DNA from: Paenarthrobacter sp.
Lineage (GTDB): Bacteria > Actinomycetota > Actinomycetes > Actinomycetales > Micrococcaceae
Assembly (NCBI GenBank): GCA_031179305.1
Contig: JAPSHX010000007.1
Span: 92,682-156,681, forward strand
Direction: 5' to 3'
DNA: 64,000 nucleotides
Shown here one piece after another: positions 17,748 to 26,695 of the stretch. The translations under genes were made by a program, and so were the position numbers. Below the pieces are notes generated by a model that was not told the DNA's origin, searched no databases, and saw only the letters and a list, made by a program, of their open reading frames with translations. How positions within the stretch are numbered: position 1 is the first letter of the stretch; each line of letters starts with the position of its first letter.

Positions 17748-18536
17748 ATGACGGAACGCAACAAACCCGCCGCGCCGCTCGCTTTCCACCATGCCGGACA
17801 TGGAGCCAACGCATCCATCGGCGTGGCAATCTGCCACGGTTTCACCGGAAGCCCCCTCAGCGTCCTCCCCTGGGCCGAATACCTCGCCAAGCAGGGCTTC
17901 GCGGTGTCTGTGCCCCTCCTTCCCGGGCACGGCACCAGTTGGCATGACCTCGCCACCACAAGGTGGCAGGACTGGTACCGGACCTTTGAGCAGAGTTACC
18001 TCGACCTTGCAGCGAACACGGAGACGTGTTTCGTGGCGGGCCTGTCCATGGGTGGAGCCTTGGCTCTGCGGGTGGCCTCCCGCCATGAAGTTTCCGGGCT
18101 GGTCTTGGTGAACCCGGGGCTGAGCTTCTACGACCGCCGCGTCCGGTATGTAGCAGCGTTGAAGTACGTCATGCGCACTACTACCCCCATAGTGGAGGAC
18201 AGGCCCGCACCCATAACGATCGAAGAAGGCGACTACTCCAAGACGCCGCTGAAGGCTGTCCATGAACTCAAGAAACTCTTCCGCGCAGCTACCCGGGGCC
18301 TACCGCACGTGGAGGCTCCCGCGCTGGTATTCAAATCCTCGGTTGACGACGTCATCCCGCCGAGCTCATTGGCCACCATCAGCAAGTACATCGACTCCTC
18401 GCGCCTCAAAGTTGTCACGCTTCCGCACAGCGGACACGTAGCCACCTTGGATGTTGACGCACCCACCATTTTTGAAGAATCAGCCGGCTTTTTCCGCCAG
18501 CGTGCCGGGGACAGAGTAGCCTCAGAGTCATCATGA
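17748..18536 (+). CDS. Alpha/beta hydrolase (carboxylesterase / monoacylglycerol lipase type), copy 1
   Basis: 262 residues with the Est30-like fold. Oxyanion HGFTGSP (30-36), nucleophile elbow GLSMGG (Ser100), acid DD at 200-201 and His230 in HSGHVATLD. Probably hydrolyses short or medium acyl esters or monoacylglycerols in the cytoplasm. ATG at 17748, divergent from plsC, and its stop overlaps the start of a paralogous hydrolase (ATGA). About half of the residues match the second copy, so this is a tandem duplication with clear divergence. Confidence 0.88.
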   Translation: MTERNKPAAPLAFHHAGHGANASIGVAICHGFTGSPLSVLPWAEYLAKQGFAVSVPLLPGHGTSWHDLATTRWQDWYRTFEQSYLDLAANTETCFVAGLSMGGALALRVASRHEVSGLVLVNPGLSFYDRRVRYVAALKYVMRTTTPIVEDRPAPITIEEGDYSKTPLKAVHELKKLFRAATRGLPHVEAPALVFKSSVDDVIPPSSLATISKYIDSSRLKVVTLPHSGHVATLDVDAPTIFEESAGFFRQRAGDRVASESS

Positions 18537-19336
18537 AAATGCTCCCCGACTTTTCGCCGTTCCACAGCAGCTGGAAGGGTGCCGGTCCTCGTGTTGGTGT
18601 GGTCATGTCCCACGGGTTCACTGGAAGCCCGCACAGCGTCAGGCCGTGGGCCCAACACCTTGCTGCGTCCGGTTACGCCGTCCGACTGCCGTTGCTGCCC
18701 GGTCATGGCACCACGTGGCAGGACATGGCCACCCGCTCGTGGCGGGAGTGGCACCGTGCCGTTGATGATGCGTACCTTGAGCTGGCTTCCGAGTGCGATT
18801 ACGTTTTTTCTGCCGGCTTGTCCATGGGCGGAACCTTGGCCTTGCGGATAGCTGCGACGCGCCCCGTTGCAGGCACAGTGGTGGTGAACCCCGGACTGGT
18901 CCTGGACGATCCGCGGGCTGTCATTGTCGCTGCCCTCAAGTATGTAGTGAAGACGACTCCGGCCATCGCCAACGACATCCTCAAACCGGACCAGGATGAA
19001 GGCGCCTACGCCCGGACGCCCGTTGCGGCCGCCCACCAGCTAAAGAAGATGTACAAGGACACGGCGGCCATCCTGCCGCGCATCAGCTCACCCGTCCGGG
19101 TCTACAAGTCCACGGTGGACAACGTCATCTCGAACGCAAGCCTGGAGTTCCTCCGCTCCCGGGTTCAGGCACCGGTGGATATCAGTTACCTCCACAACAG
19201 CCACCACGTGGCCACCCTTGATAATGACGCTCCCGAGATTTTTTCCGGGACTGTCGACTTTATTCAGAAGACCGTAGCGGCCCTGGCCGGGCACGGGCTT
19301 TCCCCCGAAAAGGACACAGCCCATGAACAGGCCTGA
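18533..19336 (+). CDS. Alpha/beta hydrolase (carboxylesterase type), copy 2
   Basis: 267 residues, paralogue of the preceding gene. HGFTGSP at 27-33, GLSMGG with Ser97, Asp196 in STVDNV and His225 in HNSHHVATLD: the catalytic triad is intact. Start ATG overlaps the previous stop, and its own 3' end overlaps the next gene by 14 bases, so three genes are translationally coupled. The pairing of two diverged but complete hydrolases suggests different acyl specificities. Confidence 0.88.
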   Translation: MKMLPDFSPFHSSWKGAGPRVGVVMSHGFTGSPHSVRPWAQHLAASGYAVRLPLLPGHGTTWQDMATRSWREWHRAVDDAYLELASECDYVFSAGLSMGGTLALRIAATRPVAGTVVVNPGLVLDDPRAVIVAALKYVVKTTPAIANDILKPDQDEGAYARTPVAAAHQLKKMYKDTAAILPRISSPVRVYKSTVDNVISNASLEFLRSRVQAPVDISYLHNSHHVATLDNDAPEIFSGTVDFIQKTVAALAGHGLSPEKDTAHEQA

Positions 19337-19829
19337 TCCCAATTCTGCTGATCAAAGCGCCAACAAAGATGACGACGCCGTGTGGCAGGATCTGGTGGCC
19401 CGGCTGGAGGCGACACAGTCGGGCCCGGAAGCGGGGCGTCAACCAGAGTCCGCAAGGACTTTCAAGGACTTCGATCCACTAGGACTGTCCGCCCCTGCCC
19501 CGGAACCGGTACCTGATGCGTCAGTCCGCGCCGATGCCGAAGCCGGAATCCGGCCGTCCGGGCCTCGGGACTTCGAAGTCGAGGACGAGGACCACGCCTT
19601 CATTCCTGAGGATCCCCCCAGCCTTGCGGGAACCGAGCCGCTGGTCATGCTGGCGTGGGTGGGTGCTGTGGGCGGACCCATCGCTTTGCTTTTCACAGCC
19701 ATGTTTTGGCGGTCGGCACCGTTGACGGCAATTCTTGGCATTGTCGCCATTTTCGTGGCATCGGTGGTCTACCTCATCATGCGGCTTCCGCAGGAAAAGA
19801 ATGAGGACGACGACGGCGCCCGCCTCTAG
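19323..19829 (+). CDS. Conserved hypothetical membrane protein
   Basis: 168 residues. Acidic, Pro/Ala-rich N-terminal half (~1-100) with no predicted fold, then two hydrophobic segments (~107-127 and ~132-153) and a short acidic tail. I recognise no family with a known function. It overlaps the second hydrolase by 14 bases, so it is the last gene of that operon and could anchor or regulate the hydrolases at the membrane; that role is inference. Confidence 0.75.
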   Translation: MNRPDPNSADQSANKDDDAVWQDLVARLEATQSGPEAGRQPESARTFKDFDPLGLSAPAPEPVPDASVRADAEAGIRPSGPRDFEVEDEDHAFIPEDPPSLAGTEPLVMLAWVGAVGGPIALLFTAMFWRSAPLTAILGIVAIFVASVVYLIMRLPQEKNEDDDGARL

Positions 19830-19859
19830 GTGCACACAGCTGTTCCCAGCGTGGCCTGC

Positions 19860-20918
19860 TTAGCTGCGCGCCCGTCCACTGACGCGTGACAGGTCTGCTG
19901 CGCCGATCATGCCGGCACGCGGGCCCAGGGCCGCGAGCTCAATCCTCGCCATGGGACGGAAACCCCGCCCTGTCAAGTTCTTCGCGAATGACTCGCGGGC
20001 AGGTCCGGCGAGCAACTCCCCTGCGTCACACAGCCCCCCACCTATGACGAACATCCCGGGGTCAAGTGCTGCTGCTAGGTTGGCCAACCCCAGGCCCAAC
20101 CATTCGCCTTGGTCGGCGAGGAGTTCTCGGGACGTGGCATCGCCCGCAAGTGCCAGCGAGGTCACGGCTGCGCCCGACAGGTTTTCCGCGGTCCCGCCCG
20201 CTTTCTCCAATAGAGCACGGCCCGCGGGGGAATTGGTCCGCACCAGCTGCCGGGCTTCACGGCCCAAGGCGTTGCCGGAGGCATACTGCTCCCAGCAACC
20301 GCGGTTACCGCATTCGCAGCGGTGGCCCCCGGGGAAAATGATCTGGTGCCCGAATTCCCCGGCCACGCCGTAGCGTCCCCGTTCCACCCTGCCATCCATG
20401 ACCATGGCACCTCCAATGCCCGTCCCAAGGGTGATACAGACCAGGCGGCTTTCACCTTGGCCTGAGCCAAAGCGCCACTCCGCCCATGCCGCAGCATCGG
20501 CGTCATTGGTGAGAAGGACGGGACGTCTCAGCAACTTCTGGAGGCTCTCCCGCAATGGTTCGTTGCGCCACGCCAGATGGGGGCTGAACAGCACCGTGCC
20601 GCCATCGAGGTCCATCCATCCTGCGGCGCCGATCCCCACTGAAGCGATCCGGTGGCCTGCGCTGAGTTCGTTTACGAGCTCCACAATGGTCTGCTCGACG
20701 GCCCGCGGGTCCGCGCCCGGCGTGGACCTGCGGGCATCGGCGAGGACCCGACCCTCGGCATCCACAACGCCGGCGGCCACCTTGGTGCCGCCAATGTCGA
20801 TCCCGATCGCCAGTCCGCGGCGGCCCAAGTGGCTTCGTCGGGCGGCCCAAGGCACGTCCCTCCATGCCGAGGCCGGTGGCTTGGGTCTGACCAGGGAACT
20901 GGACCGTAGTGCGGGCAT
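19860..20918 (-). CDS. glk: ROK-family glucokinase
   Basis: 352 residues. ATP-binding AIGIDIGGTKVAAG (~37-50), sugar-binding GEFGHQ and the ROK zinc motif CECGNRGCWEQYASG (~212-226). Phosphorylates glucose to glucose 6-phosphate. ATG at 20918 has AGGATGAGGGG upstream; the first ~35 residues are an extension before the usual ROK start. Convergent with the membrane protein (only 30 bases between stops) and divergent from fadD15. Confidence 0.88.
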   Translation of the reverse strand: MPALRSSSLVRPKPPASAWRDVPWAARRSHLGRRGLAIGIDIGGTKVAAGVVDAEGRVLADARRSTPGADPRAVEQTIVELVNELSAGHRIASVGIGAAGWMDLDGGTVLFSPHLAWRNEPLRESLQKLLRRPVLLTNDADAAAWAEWRFGSGQGESRLVCITLGTGIGGAMVMDGRVERGRYGVAGEFGHQIIFPGGHRCECGNRGCWEQYASGNALGREARQLVRTNSPAGRALLEKAGGTAENLSGAAVTSLALAGDATSRELLADQGEWLGLGLANLAAALDPGMFVIGGGLCDAGELLAGPARESFAKNLTGRGFRPMARIELAALGPRAGMIGAADLSRVSGRARS

Positions 20919-21106
20919 CCCCTCATCCTATTCCGCAGGGCCAAGCAGCACCGGCATCGAAGGGGCACAGACGGCATCGAGTTGCTTGAAATGACCGCTC
21001 ATCCGTAAAGTTACTCGCCAGTAGGTGAAATAGAACACACCTCCGCGAGCGGGCATACTAGAGTGGAAGCAGCCCCTCGTGGCCCGTGGATATCAAAGGA
21101 GCTACC
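20919..21106. promoter_or_regulatory. Divergent promoter region between glk and fadD15
   Basis: 188 bases without a gene. A CATACTAGAG segment at about 21054-21063 looks like an actinobacterial -10 element for fadD15, and AAAGGAG at 21095-21101 is its ribosome binding site. No clear operator seen. Confidence 0.4.
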
Positions 21107-22918
21107 GTGCGTGAAATCAGTGTTCCTCCCCTAGTGAACATCGCCCCGGAAACCAACATCACGGACCTCGTGATCCGGGAGGCAGAAAAAGCATCCAACC
21201 CTGCGCTGTTTTCCAAGCTGGATGGCAATGGGCAGTGGCAGGACATCCGTGCCAAGGACTTTCTACAGGACGTGAGGGCCTTGGCAAAGGGCCTCATTGC
21301 CAGTGGAGTAGGCGTGGGCGATCGTGTGGGCATCATGTCCCGCACGCGGTACGAATGGTCCCTTGTGGACTTCGCCATCTGGTTTGCCGGTGCCGTCTCC
21401 GTCCCGATCTACGAAACGTCGTCGCCTTCACAAGTGGCATGGAACCTGGGCGACTCAGGCGCTGTGGCAGCCTTCGGCGAAGCAGCGCACCATGAGGACG
21501 TTATCCGCCAGGCTGTGGCTGCGGAGGACATCACGTCGGTGGCCAACGTCTGGCAGCTTGAGGGCGCCGGACTCGATGCGCTTCGCACTGCAGGTGCAGG
21601 CGTCCCCGACGACGAACTCGAGTCCCGCCGTTCCTCAGCCGGGCTCAAGGATCTCGCCACGATTATCTATACCTCCGGTACCACCGGCAGGCCCAAAGGC
21701 TGCGAACTGACCCACGGTAACTTTGTGGAACTCTCAGAGAATGCCCGTGCGGCACTTCCGGAGGTCGTCAATGAGTCAGCCAAAACCATCATGTTCCTCC
21801 CGCTGGCCCACGTCTTTGCACGTTTTATTTCCGTGCTTGCCGTGGCCGGCGGCGTGAAGGTAGCGCACACTCCGGACATCAAGCATCTGTTGCCCGACCT
21901 CCAGAGTTTCCAGCCGACGTTCATCCTGGCTGTACCCCGGGTCTTCGAGAAGGTCTACAACTCAGCTCTGACCAAAGCAGAGGACGGTGGCAAGGGAGCC
22001 ATCTTCCACCGCGCAGTGGATACTGCGATCGCCTACTCCAAAGCACGCGAGTCCGGTTCGGTGGGACTTGGTTTGAAGCTCAAGCACGCCCTGTTCGACA
22101 AACTCGTCTACGGGAAGCTCCGTACGGCCATGGGCGGCCATGTTGCCCATGCAGTCTCGGGAGGCGGCCCGTTGGGTGAAAGGCTGGGGCACTTCTTCCA
22201 AGGCATCGGCCTGCAGATCCTGGAAGGCTACGGCCTGACCGAGACCACGGCGCCGATCTCCGTGAACACGCCGTCCATGATCAAGATCGGCACGGTAGGC
22301 GCCCCCTTGCCGGGCAACTCGGTCAAGATCGCCGACGACGGCGAGATCCTCGCCAAGGGTGTCTGCGTCATGCGTGGCTACTACAAGAGGGAAGACCTCA
22401 CCGACGAAACGTTTGCTGACGGCTGGTTCCGCACCGGTGACATCGGCGTACTGGACAACAACGGCTTCCTCAAGATCACTGGCCGTAAGAAAGAAATCAT
22501 CGTTACTGCCAGTGGAAAGAACGTGGTTCCTGCCCTGTTGGAGGACCAAATCCGCGCAGACGCGTTGGTTTCCCAGGTTCTTGTAGTGGGCGACAACCGT
22601 CCGTTCATCGGAGCCTTGGTCACCCTGGACGAGGAAGCGCTTCCGGGCTGGCTGGACCGGCACGGACTCCCCGCCAGCACGTCGGTGGCCGAGGCCACCG
22701 ATCACCCCGTGGTCAAGGCAGCGGTTCAGGAGCTCATCAGCAAGGCCAACCAGTCCGTTTCCCAGGCTGAGGCCATCAAGTCCTTCAGGATCGTCCCGGC
22801 GGACTTCACCGAAGCCTCAGGTCACCTGACGCCATCACTCAAGGTCAAACGTGCCCAGGTCATGAAGGACTTCGACGCCGTCATCGAGGAAATGTACACA
22901 GCACCCAGGGCGTCCTAG
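21107..22918 (+). CDS. fadD15: Long-chain fatty acid--CoA ligase (FadD15-like)
   Basis: 603 residues from GTG 21107, with AAAGGAG at 21095-21101 deciding the start. ANL superfamily: P-loop IYTSGTTGRPKGCE, LEGYGLTET (adenylate motif), GWFRTGDIG and the hinge ITGRKKEIIVTASGKNV with the late catalytic lysine region. Activates long-chain fatty acids to acyl-CoA via acyl-adenylate. It lies close to PlsC and esterase genes, as Rv2187 (fadD15) lies near Rv2182c, so the group may recycle acyl chains into phospholipids. Confidence 0.93.
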   Translation: MREISVPPLVNIAPETNITDLVIREAEKASNPALFSKLDGNGQWQDIRAKDFLQDVRALAKGLIASGVGVGDRVGIMSRTRYEWSLVDFAIWFAGAVSVPIYETSSPSQVAWNLGDSGAVAAFGEAAHHEDVIRQAVAAEDITSVANVWQLEGAGLDALRTAGAGVPDDELESRRSSAGLKDLATIIYTSGTTGRPKGCELTHGNFVELSENARAALPEVVNESAKTIMFLPLAHVFARFISVLAVAGGVKVAHTPDIKHLLPDLQSFQPTFILAVPRVFEKVYNSALTKAEDGGKGAIFHRAVDTAIAYSKARESGSVGLGLKLKHALFDKLVYGKLRTAMGGHVAHAVSGGGPLGERLGHFFQGIGLQILEGYGLTETTAPISVNTPSMIKIGTVGAPLPGNSVKIADDGEILAKGVCVMRGYYKREDLTDETFADGWFRTGDIGVLDNNGFLKITGRKKEIIVTASGKNVVPALLEDQIRADALVSQVLVVGDNRPFIGALVTLDEEALPGWLDRHGLPASTSVAEATDHPVVKAAVQELISKANQSVSQAEAIKSFRIVPADFTEASGHLTPSLKVKRAQVMKDFDAVIEEMYTAPRAS

Positions 22919-22943
22919 CCACGGCGTTTCAGCCAGAAGTAGC

Positions 22944-22987
22944 AAAAAAGTACCCCGTCCGGATTCTTCCGGACGGGGTACTTTTTT
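22944..22987. terminator. Bidirectional terminator between fadD15 and pyc
   Basis: Perfect 19-base stem (AAAAAAGTACCCCGTCCGG and its complement) with a 6-base loop; A-run on one arm and T-run on the other make it functional for both convergent genes. Confidence 0.92.
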
Positions 22988-22997
22988 GGGTGGATGG

Positions 22998-25900
22998 CTA
23001 GCCGATCACCAGCAGCAAGTCGCCGCCTTGGACCTGCTCAACCGAGGAAATGGCGAGGCGGGAGACCGTGCCGGCCACCGGCGTCGTGATGGACGCTTCC
23101 ATCTTCATCGCCTCAATGGTGGCAACGGTGTCGCCGGCGTTGACAACATCGCCCACCTTGACCGTCACCGTAACTGCACCGGCAAACGGGGCGGCAACCT
23201 GGCCGGGCTGTGCCGTATCCGCTTTCTCTGCTGCCTTGACGTTGCTGACCACCGAACGGTCACGAACAACAACGGGCCTGGACTGGCCATTGAGCGTGCA
23301 CATTACGGTGCGCATGCCCTTCTCGTCGGCCTCGGAGACAGCCTCAAGCTGGGCAATGAGGCGAACACCCTTCTCCAGCTCGATGACGTGCTCTGCGCCC
23401 TGCTGGAGACCGTACAGGTAGTCGCGGGTGTCCAGCACGGAGATGTTCCCGTAAGTGTCAACGCTCTTCAGGTAGTCCTTGGTGGGTCCTGCGAAGAGCA
23501 AACGGTTCAGCGTGTGCTGGCGCGTCTTGGAGTCACCCTTGAGCGCTGCACTGTCCTCAGCGCTGATCTCGACGTCGCGCACCTTGACGCTGCGGCCTTG
23601 AAGGGCCTTGGTGCGGAACGGCTCAGGCCAGCCTCCGGGGGGATCACCGAGTTCACCGGACAGGAAGCCGATGACGGAGTCCGGGATGTCGTAGTTCTGC
23701 GGGTTCTCGTTGAAGTCCGCGGGATCGGCGTTGAGTCCTACGAGGTGCAAGGCGAGATCGCCTACCACCTTGGAGGATGGAGTGACCTTCACCAGGCGTC
23801 CCAGAATACGGTCAGCTGCCGTGTACATGTCCTCGATGGCCTCAAACTGTTCCCCAAGGCCCAAGGCGATGGCCTGCTGGCGAAGGTTTGACAGCTGGCC
23901 GCCGGGGATTTCGTGCTGGTAGACGCGGCCAGTGGGACCCGGAAGACCGGATTCGAAGGGGGCATAGACGCGACGGACGGCTTCCCAGTAAGGCTCAAGG
24001 GCACCGACGTTGGCCAGGCTGAGCCCGGTATCGCGGGGTGTGTTGGCCAATGCAGCGACCAGCGCCGATGCGGCGGGCTGGCTTGTGGTGCCGGCCAGGG
24101 ATGCAGATGCCACGTCAACGGCATCCACGCCAGCCTCGACAGCAGCCAGCAGTGTGGCAAGCTGGCCACCCGCGGTGTCGTGGGTGTGCACGTGCACCGG
24201 CAGGTCGAAGCGCTCACGCAGGGCAGAAACCAGCTTCGCGGCAGCAGCCGGACGCAGGAGACCTGCCATGTCCTTGATGGCGAGGATGTGTGCACCGGCG
24301 TCGACGATCTTCTGGGCGAGGTCCAGGTAGTAGTCGAGGGTGTAGAGGTCCTCGTTCGGGTCCAGGAGGTTGCCTGTGTAGCAAAGAGCCACCTCAGCGA
24401 CGGCCGTCCCCGTTGCACGCACGGCCCGGATGGCGGGGGCCATCTGGTTGACGTCGTTGAGAGCGTCAAAGATTCGGAAGATGTCGATGCCCGTAGCGGC
24501 AGCCTCGTTAACGAAGGCCTCTGTCACTTCTTCCGGGTACGGAGTGTAGCCCACGGTGTTACGTCCCCGGAGCAGCATCTGTATACAGGTGTTCGGCAAC
24601 GCCTTGCGCAATGCAGCCAGACGGTCCCACGGGTCCTCACCCAGGAAGCGGAGTGCGACGTCGTAAGTTGCACCGCCCCAGGCCTCCACGGAAAGCAGCT
24701 CGGGCATGAGTGCCGTCACGGCCGGACCGGCGGCCACGAGGTCGCGGGTGCGCACTCGTGTTGCCAGCAGGGACTGGTGCGCGTCGCGGAACGTGGTGTC
24801 CGTGACAGCCAGCGCCTGCTGCTCACGGAGTGCCTTGGCAAAGCCCTCCGGTCCAAGTTCGATCAACTTTTGGCGCGAACCCGACGTAGGAACCGGGCCG
24901 TCGATCGCCGGCAGCTTGCTGGCAGGGTCCGAATGGACAGCGAGCTCGCCGTTGGGCTTGTTGACGGTGACTTCAGCCAACCAGGTGAGCAACTTGGTGC
25001 CACGGTCTGCGGAGATGTGCGACTTCAGCAGTTCAGGGCGCTTGTCAATGAAGTCCGTGGCCACGTTTCCGGCGTTGAAGTCCGGATCCGCGAGAACAGC
25101 CTGCAGGAATGGAATGTTGGTGGACACGCCACGGATACGGAACTCAGCCAAACCACGACGCGCGCGGGCTACAGCCGCAGGGTAGTCGCGGCCCCGGCAG
25201 GTCAACTTCACCAGCATGGAATCGAAGTGCGGGCTGATCTCGGCACCCGAGTAGACCGTACCGCCGTCGAGCCTGACACCGGCGCCACCGGCGGAACGGT
25301 AGCCGGTGATCTTTCCCACGTCAGGACGGAATCCGTTGGACGGGTCTTCGGTGGTGATGCGGCACTGCAGGGCAGCACCCTTGATGGACACCGAATCCTG
25401 GCTCAGCCCCAGGTCCGCAAGGGTTTCGCCTGACGCGATCCGCATCTGGGCCTGCACGAGGTCAACATCGGTGATTTCCTCTGTGACGGTGTGCTCCACC
25501 TGGATGCGGGGGTTCATCTCGATGAAGACGTGCTGGCCGGCCCTCTCCCCCTCCGTGTCCACCAGGAACTCCACCGTTCCGGCGTTGACATAGTTCAAGG
25601 CCTTCGCGAATGCCACGGCGTCGCGGTAAAGAGCCTGGCGGATGTTCTCATCCAGGTTCGGTGCGGGTGCGATTTCCACCACTTTCTGGTGGCGGCGCTG
25701 CAGCGAACAGTCACGCTCGAAGAGGTGCATGACGTTGCCTTCGGCATCGGCCAGGATCTGCACTTCGATGTGGCGGGGACGCAGAACTGCCTGCTCAAGG
25801 AACATGGTGGGGTCGCCAAAAGCTGCGTCAGCTTCGCGCATGGCGGACTGCAATGCTTCGGGGAGGGCTTCGCGCGTCTCCACACGACGCATTCCACGGC

Positions 25901-26393
25901 CACCACCGCCGGCAACGGCCTTGGCGAAGATGGGGAAGCCGATCTCGTCGGCGGCAGCGATGAGCTCGTCAAGGTCCTTGGAGGGCTTGCTCGACTTCAA
26001 GACCGGAACGCCGGCCTTCCGCGCGGCTTCCAGGGCGGCAACCTTGTTACCTGCGAGCTCAAGGACCTCCGCAGGCGGACCCACGAAAGTAATTCCCGCT
26101 GCCTTCGCAGCACGCGCGAGGTCCGGGTTCTCGGAGAGGAAGCCATAGCCGGGATAAATGGCGTCAGCGCCGGCTTCTTTGGCGACGCGGACAACCTCCT
26201 CAACGTCCAGGTAGGCGCGGACGGGATGGCCCACCTCGCCGATCAGGTAAGCTTCGTCGGCCTTCTGCCGGTGGATCGAGTTACGGTCCTCATGCGGAAA
26301 GACGGCTACGGTCTTGGCGCCCAGTTCATAACCAGCGCGAAACGCCCTGATCGCGATTTCGCCGCGATTGGCCACCAGAATTTTCGAAAACAT
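22998..26393 (-). CDS. pyc: Pyruvate carboxylase
   Basis: 1131-residue single-chain enzyme that carboxylates pyruvate to oxaloacetate, refilling the TCA cycle. N-terminal biotin carboxylase (1-~460) with the ATP-grasp glycine loop GGGGRGMR and the MNPRIQVEHTVTEE site, carboxyltransferase domain (~530-~1000; TFRDAHQSLLATR, metal-binding HTHDTAG), and a C-terminal biotinyl domain with EAMKMEAS, biotin on Lys1097. ATG 26393 has AGGAG six bases upstream. A CRP/GlxR-like palindrome lies 77-92 bases upstream of the start. Confidence 0.96.
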   Translation of the reverse strand: MFSKILVANRGEIAIRAFRAGYELGAKTVAVFPHEDRNSIHRQKADEAYLIGEVGHPVRAYLDVEEVVRVAKEAGADAIYPGYGFLSENPDLARAAKAAGITFVGPPAEVLELAGNKVAALEAARKAGVPVLKSSKPSKDLDELIAAADEIGFPIFAKAVAGGGGRGMRRVETREALPEALQSAMREADAAFGDPTMFLEQAVLRPRHIEVQILADAEGNVMHLFERDCSLQRRHQKVVEIAPAPNLDENIRQALYRDAVAFAKALNYVNAGTVEFLVDTEGERAGQHVFIEMNPRIQVEHTVTEEITDVDLVQAQMRIASGETLADLGLSQDSVSIKGAALQCRITTEDPSNGFRPDVGKITGYRSAGGAGVRLDGGTVYSGAEISPHFDSMLVKLTCRGRDYPAAVARARRGLAEFRIRGVSTNIPFLQAVLADPDFNAGNVATDFIDKRPELLKSHISADRGTKLLTWLAEVTVNKPNGELAVHSDPASKLPAIDGPVPTSGSRQKLIELGPEGFAKALREQQALAVTDTTFRDAHQSLLATRVRTRDLVAAGPAVTALMPELLSVEAWGGATYDVALRFLGEDPWDRLAALRKALPNTCIQMLLRGRNTVGYTPYPEEVTEAFVNEAAATGIDIFRIFDALNDVNQMAPAIRAVRATGTAVAEVALCYTGNLLDPNEDLYTLDYYLDLAQKIVDAGAHILAIKDMAGLLRPAAAAKLVSALRERFDLPVHVHTHDTAGGQLATLLAAVEAGVDAVDVASASLAGTTSQPAASALVAALANTPRDTGLSLANVGALEPYWEAVRRVYAPFESGLPGPTGRVYQHEIPGGQLSNLRQQAIALGLGEQFEAIEDMYTAADRILGRLVKVTPSSKVVGDLALHLVGLNADPADFNENPQNYDIPDSVIGFLSGELGDPPGGWPEPFRTKALQGRSVKVRDVEISAEDSAALKGDSKTRQHTLNRLLFAGPTKDYLKSVDTYGNISVLDTRDYLYGLQQGAEHVIELEKGVRLIAQLEAVSEADEKGMRTVMCTLNGQSRPVVVRDRSVVSNVKAAEKADTAQPGQVAAPFAGAVTVTVKVGDVVNAGDTVATIEAMKMEASITTPVAGTVSRLAISSVEQVQGGDLLLVIG

Positions 26394-26695
26394 ACTTCTC
26401 CTGCATCATTGCGGGTGGATCGGTCGGTGGTCACAGTGTGTAGTGCCGCCAGCATCAAACACAAATCTTTGTGGCAACCATCACAAAGGAATCGTCATCT
26501 GCGCTGTATATGCGTGCGCGCGATCCGGCCGCATGCTATTGCCGCCGCTTATCCCAAGCGGCCTGGCGCGTAGAAAGCGGGAATCAACCGCGATGCACCA
26601 TATGATGTTCAAGGGGCTTCGGCAAGCCCCGGCTCCGGCGCTTCCGGAGCGAATCAGCGCGACACGGCAACCGGCGTTAGGTTTTGGGTTTTCAA
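26394..26695. other. 302-base intergenic region between pyc and the orphan ParA-like gene
   Basis: No gene supported. It holds the pyc promoter with a CRP/GlxR-like site, and nearer to the parA-like gene a GC-rich small hairpin (GGGGCTT-CGG-CAAGCCCC, ~26611-26627). Short open frames here lack coding character. Confidence 0.5.
26470..26485. promoter_or_regulatory. CRP/GlxR-like site upstream of pyc
   Basis: TGTGG-CAACCA-TCACA matches the CRP/GlxR consensus TGTGA-N6-TCACA at 9 of 10 positions with the right spacer; the dyad extends to CTTTGTG...CACAAAG (26467-26473 / 26482-26488). A cAMP-dependent regulator of carbon metabolism would be a sensible controller of pyc; no binding data are available here. 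Confidence 0.45.

Noticed and set aside
22986..25433. Long plus-strand open frames (up to 506 codons) opposite pyc
   Set aside because: They lie fully antisense to an intact, well-conserved pyruvate carboxylase and have no recognisable motif; typical of high-GC antisense frames.
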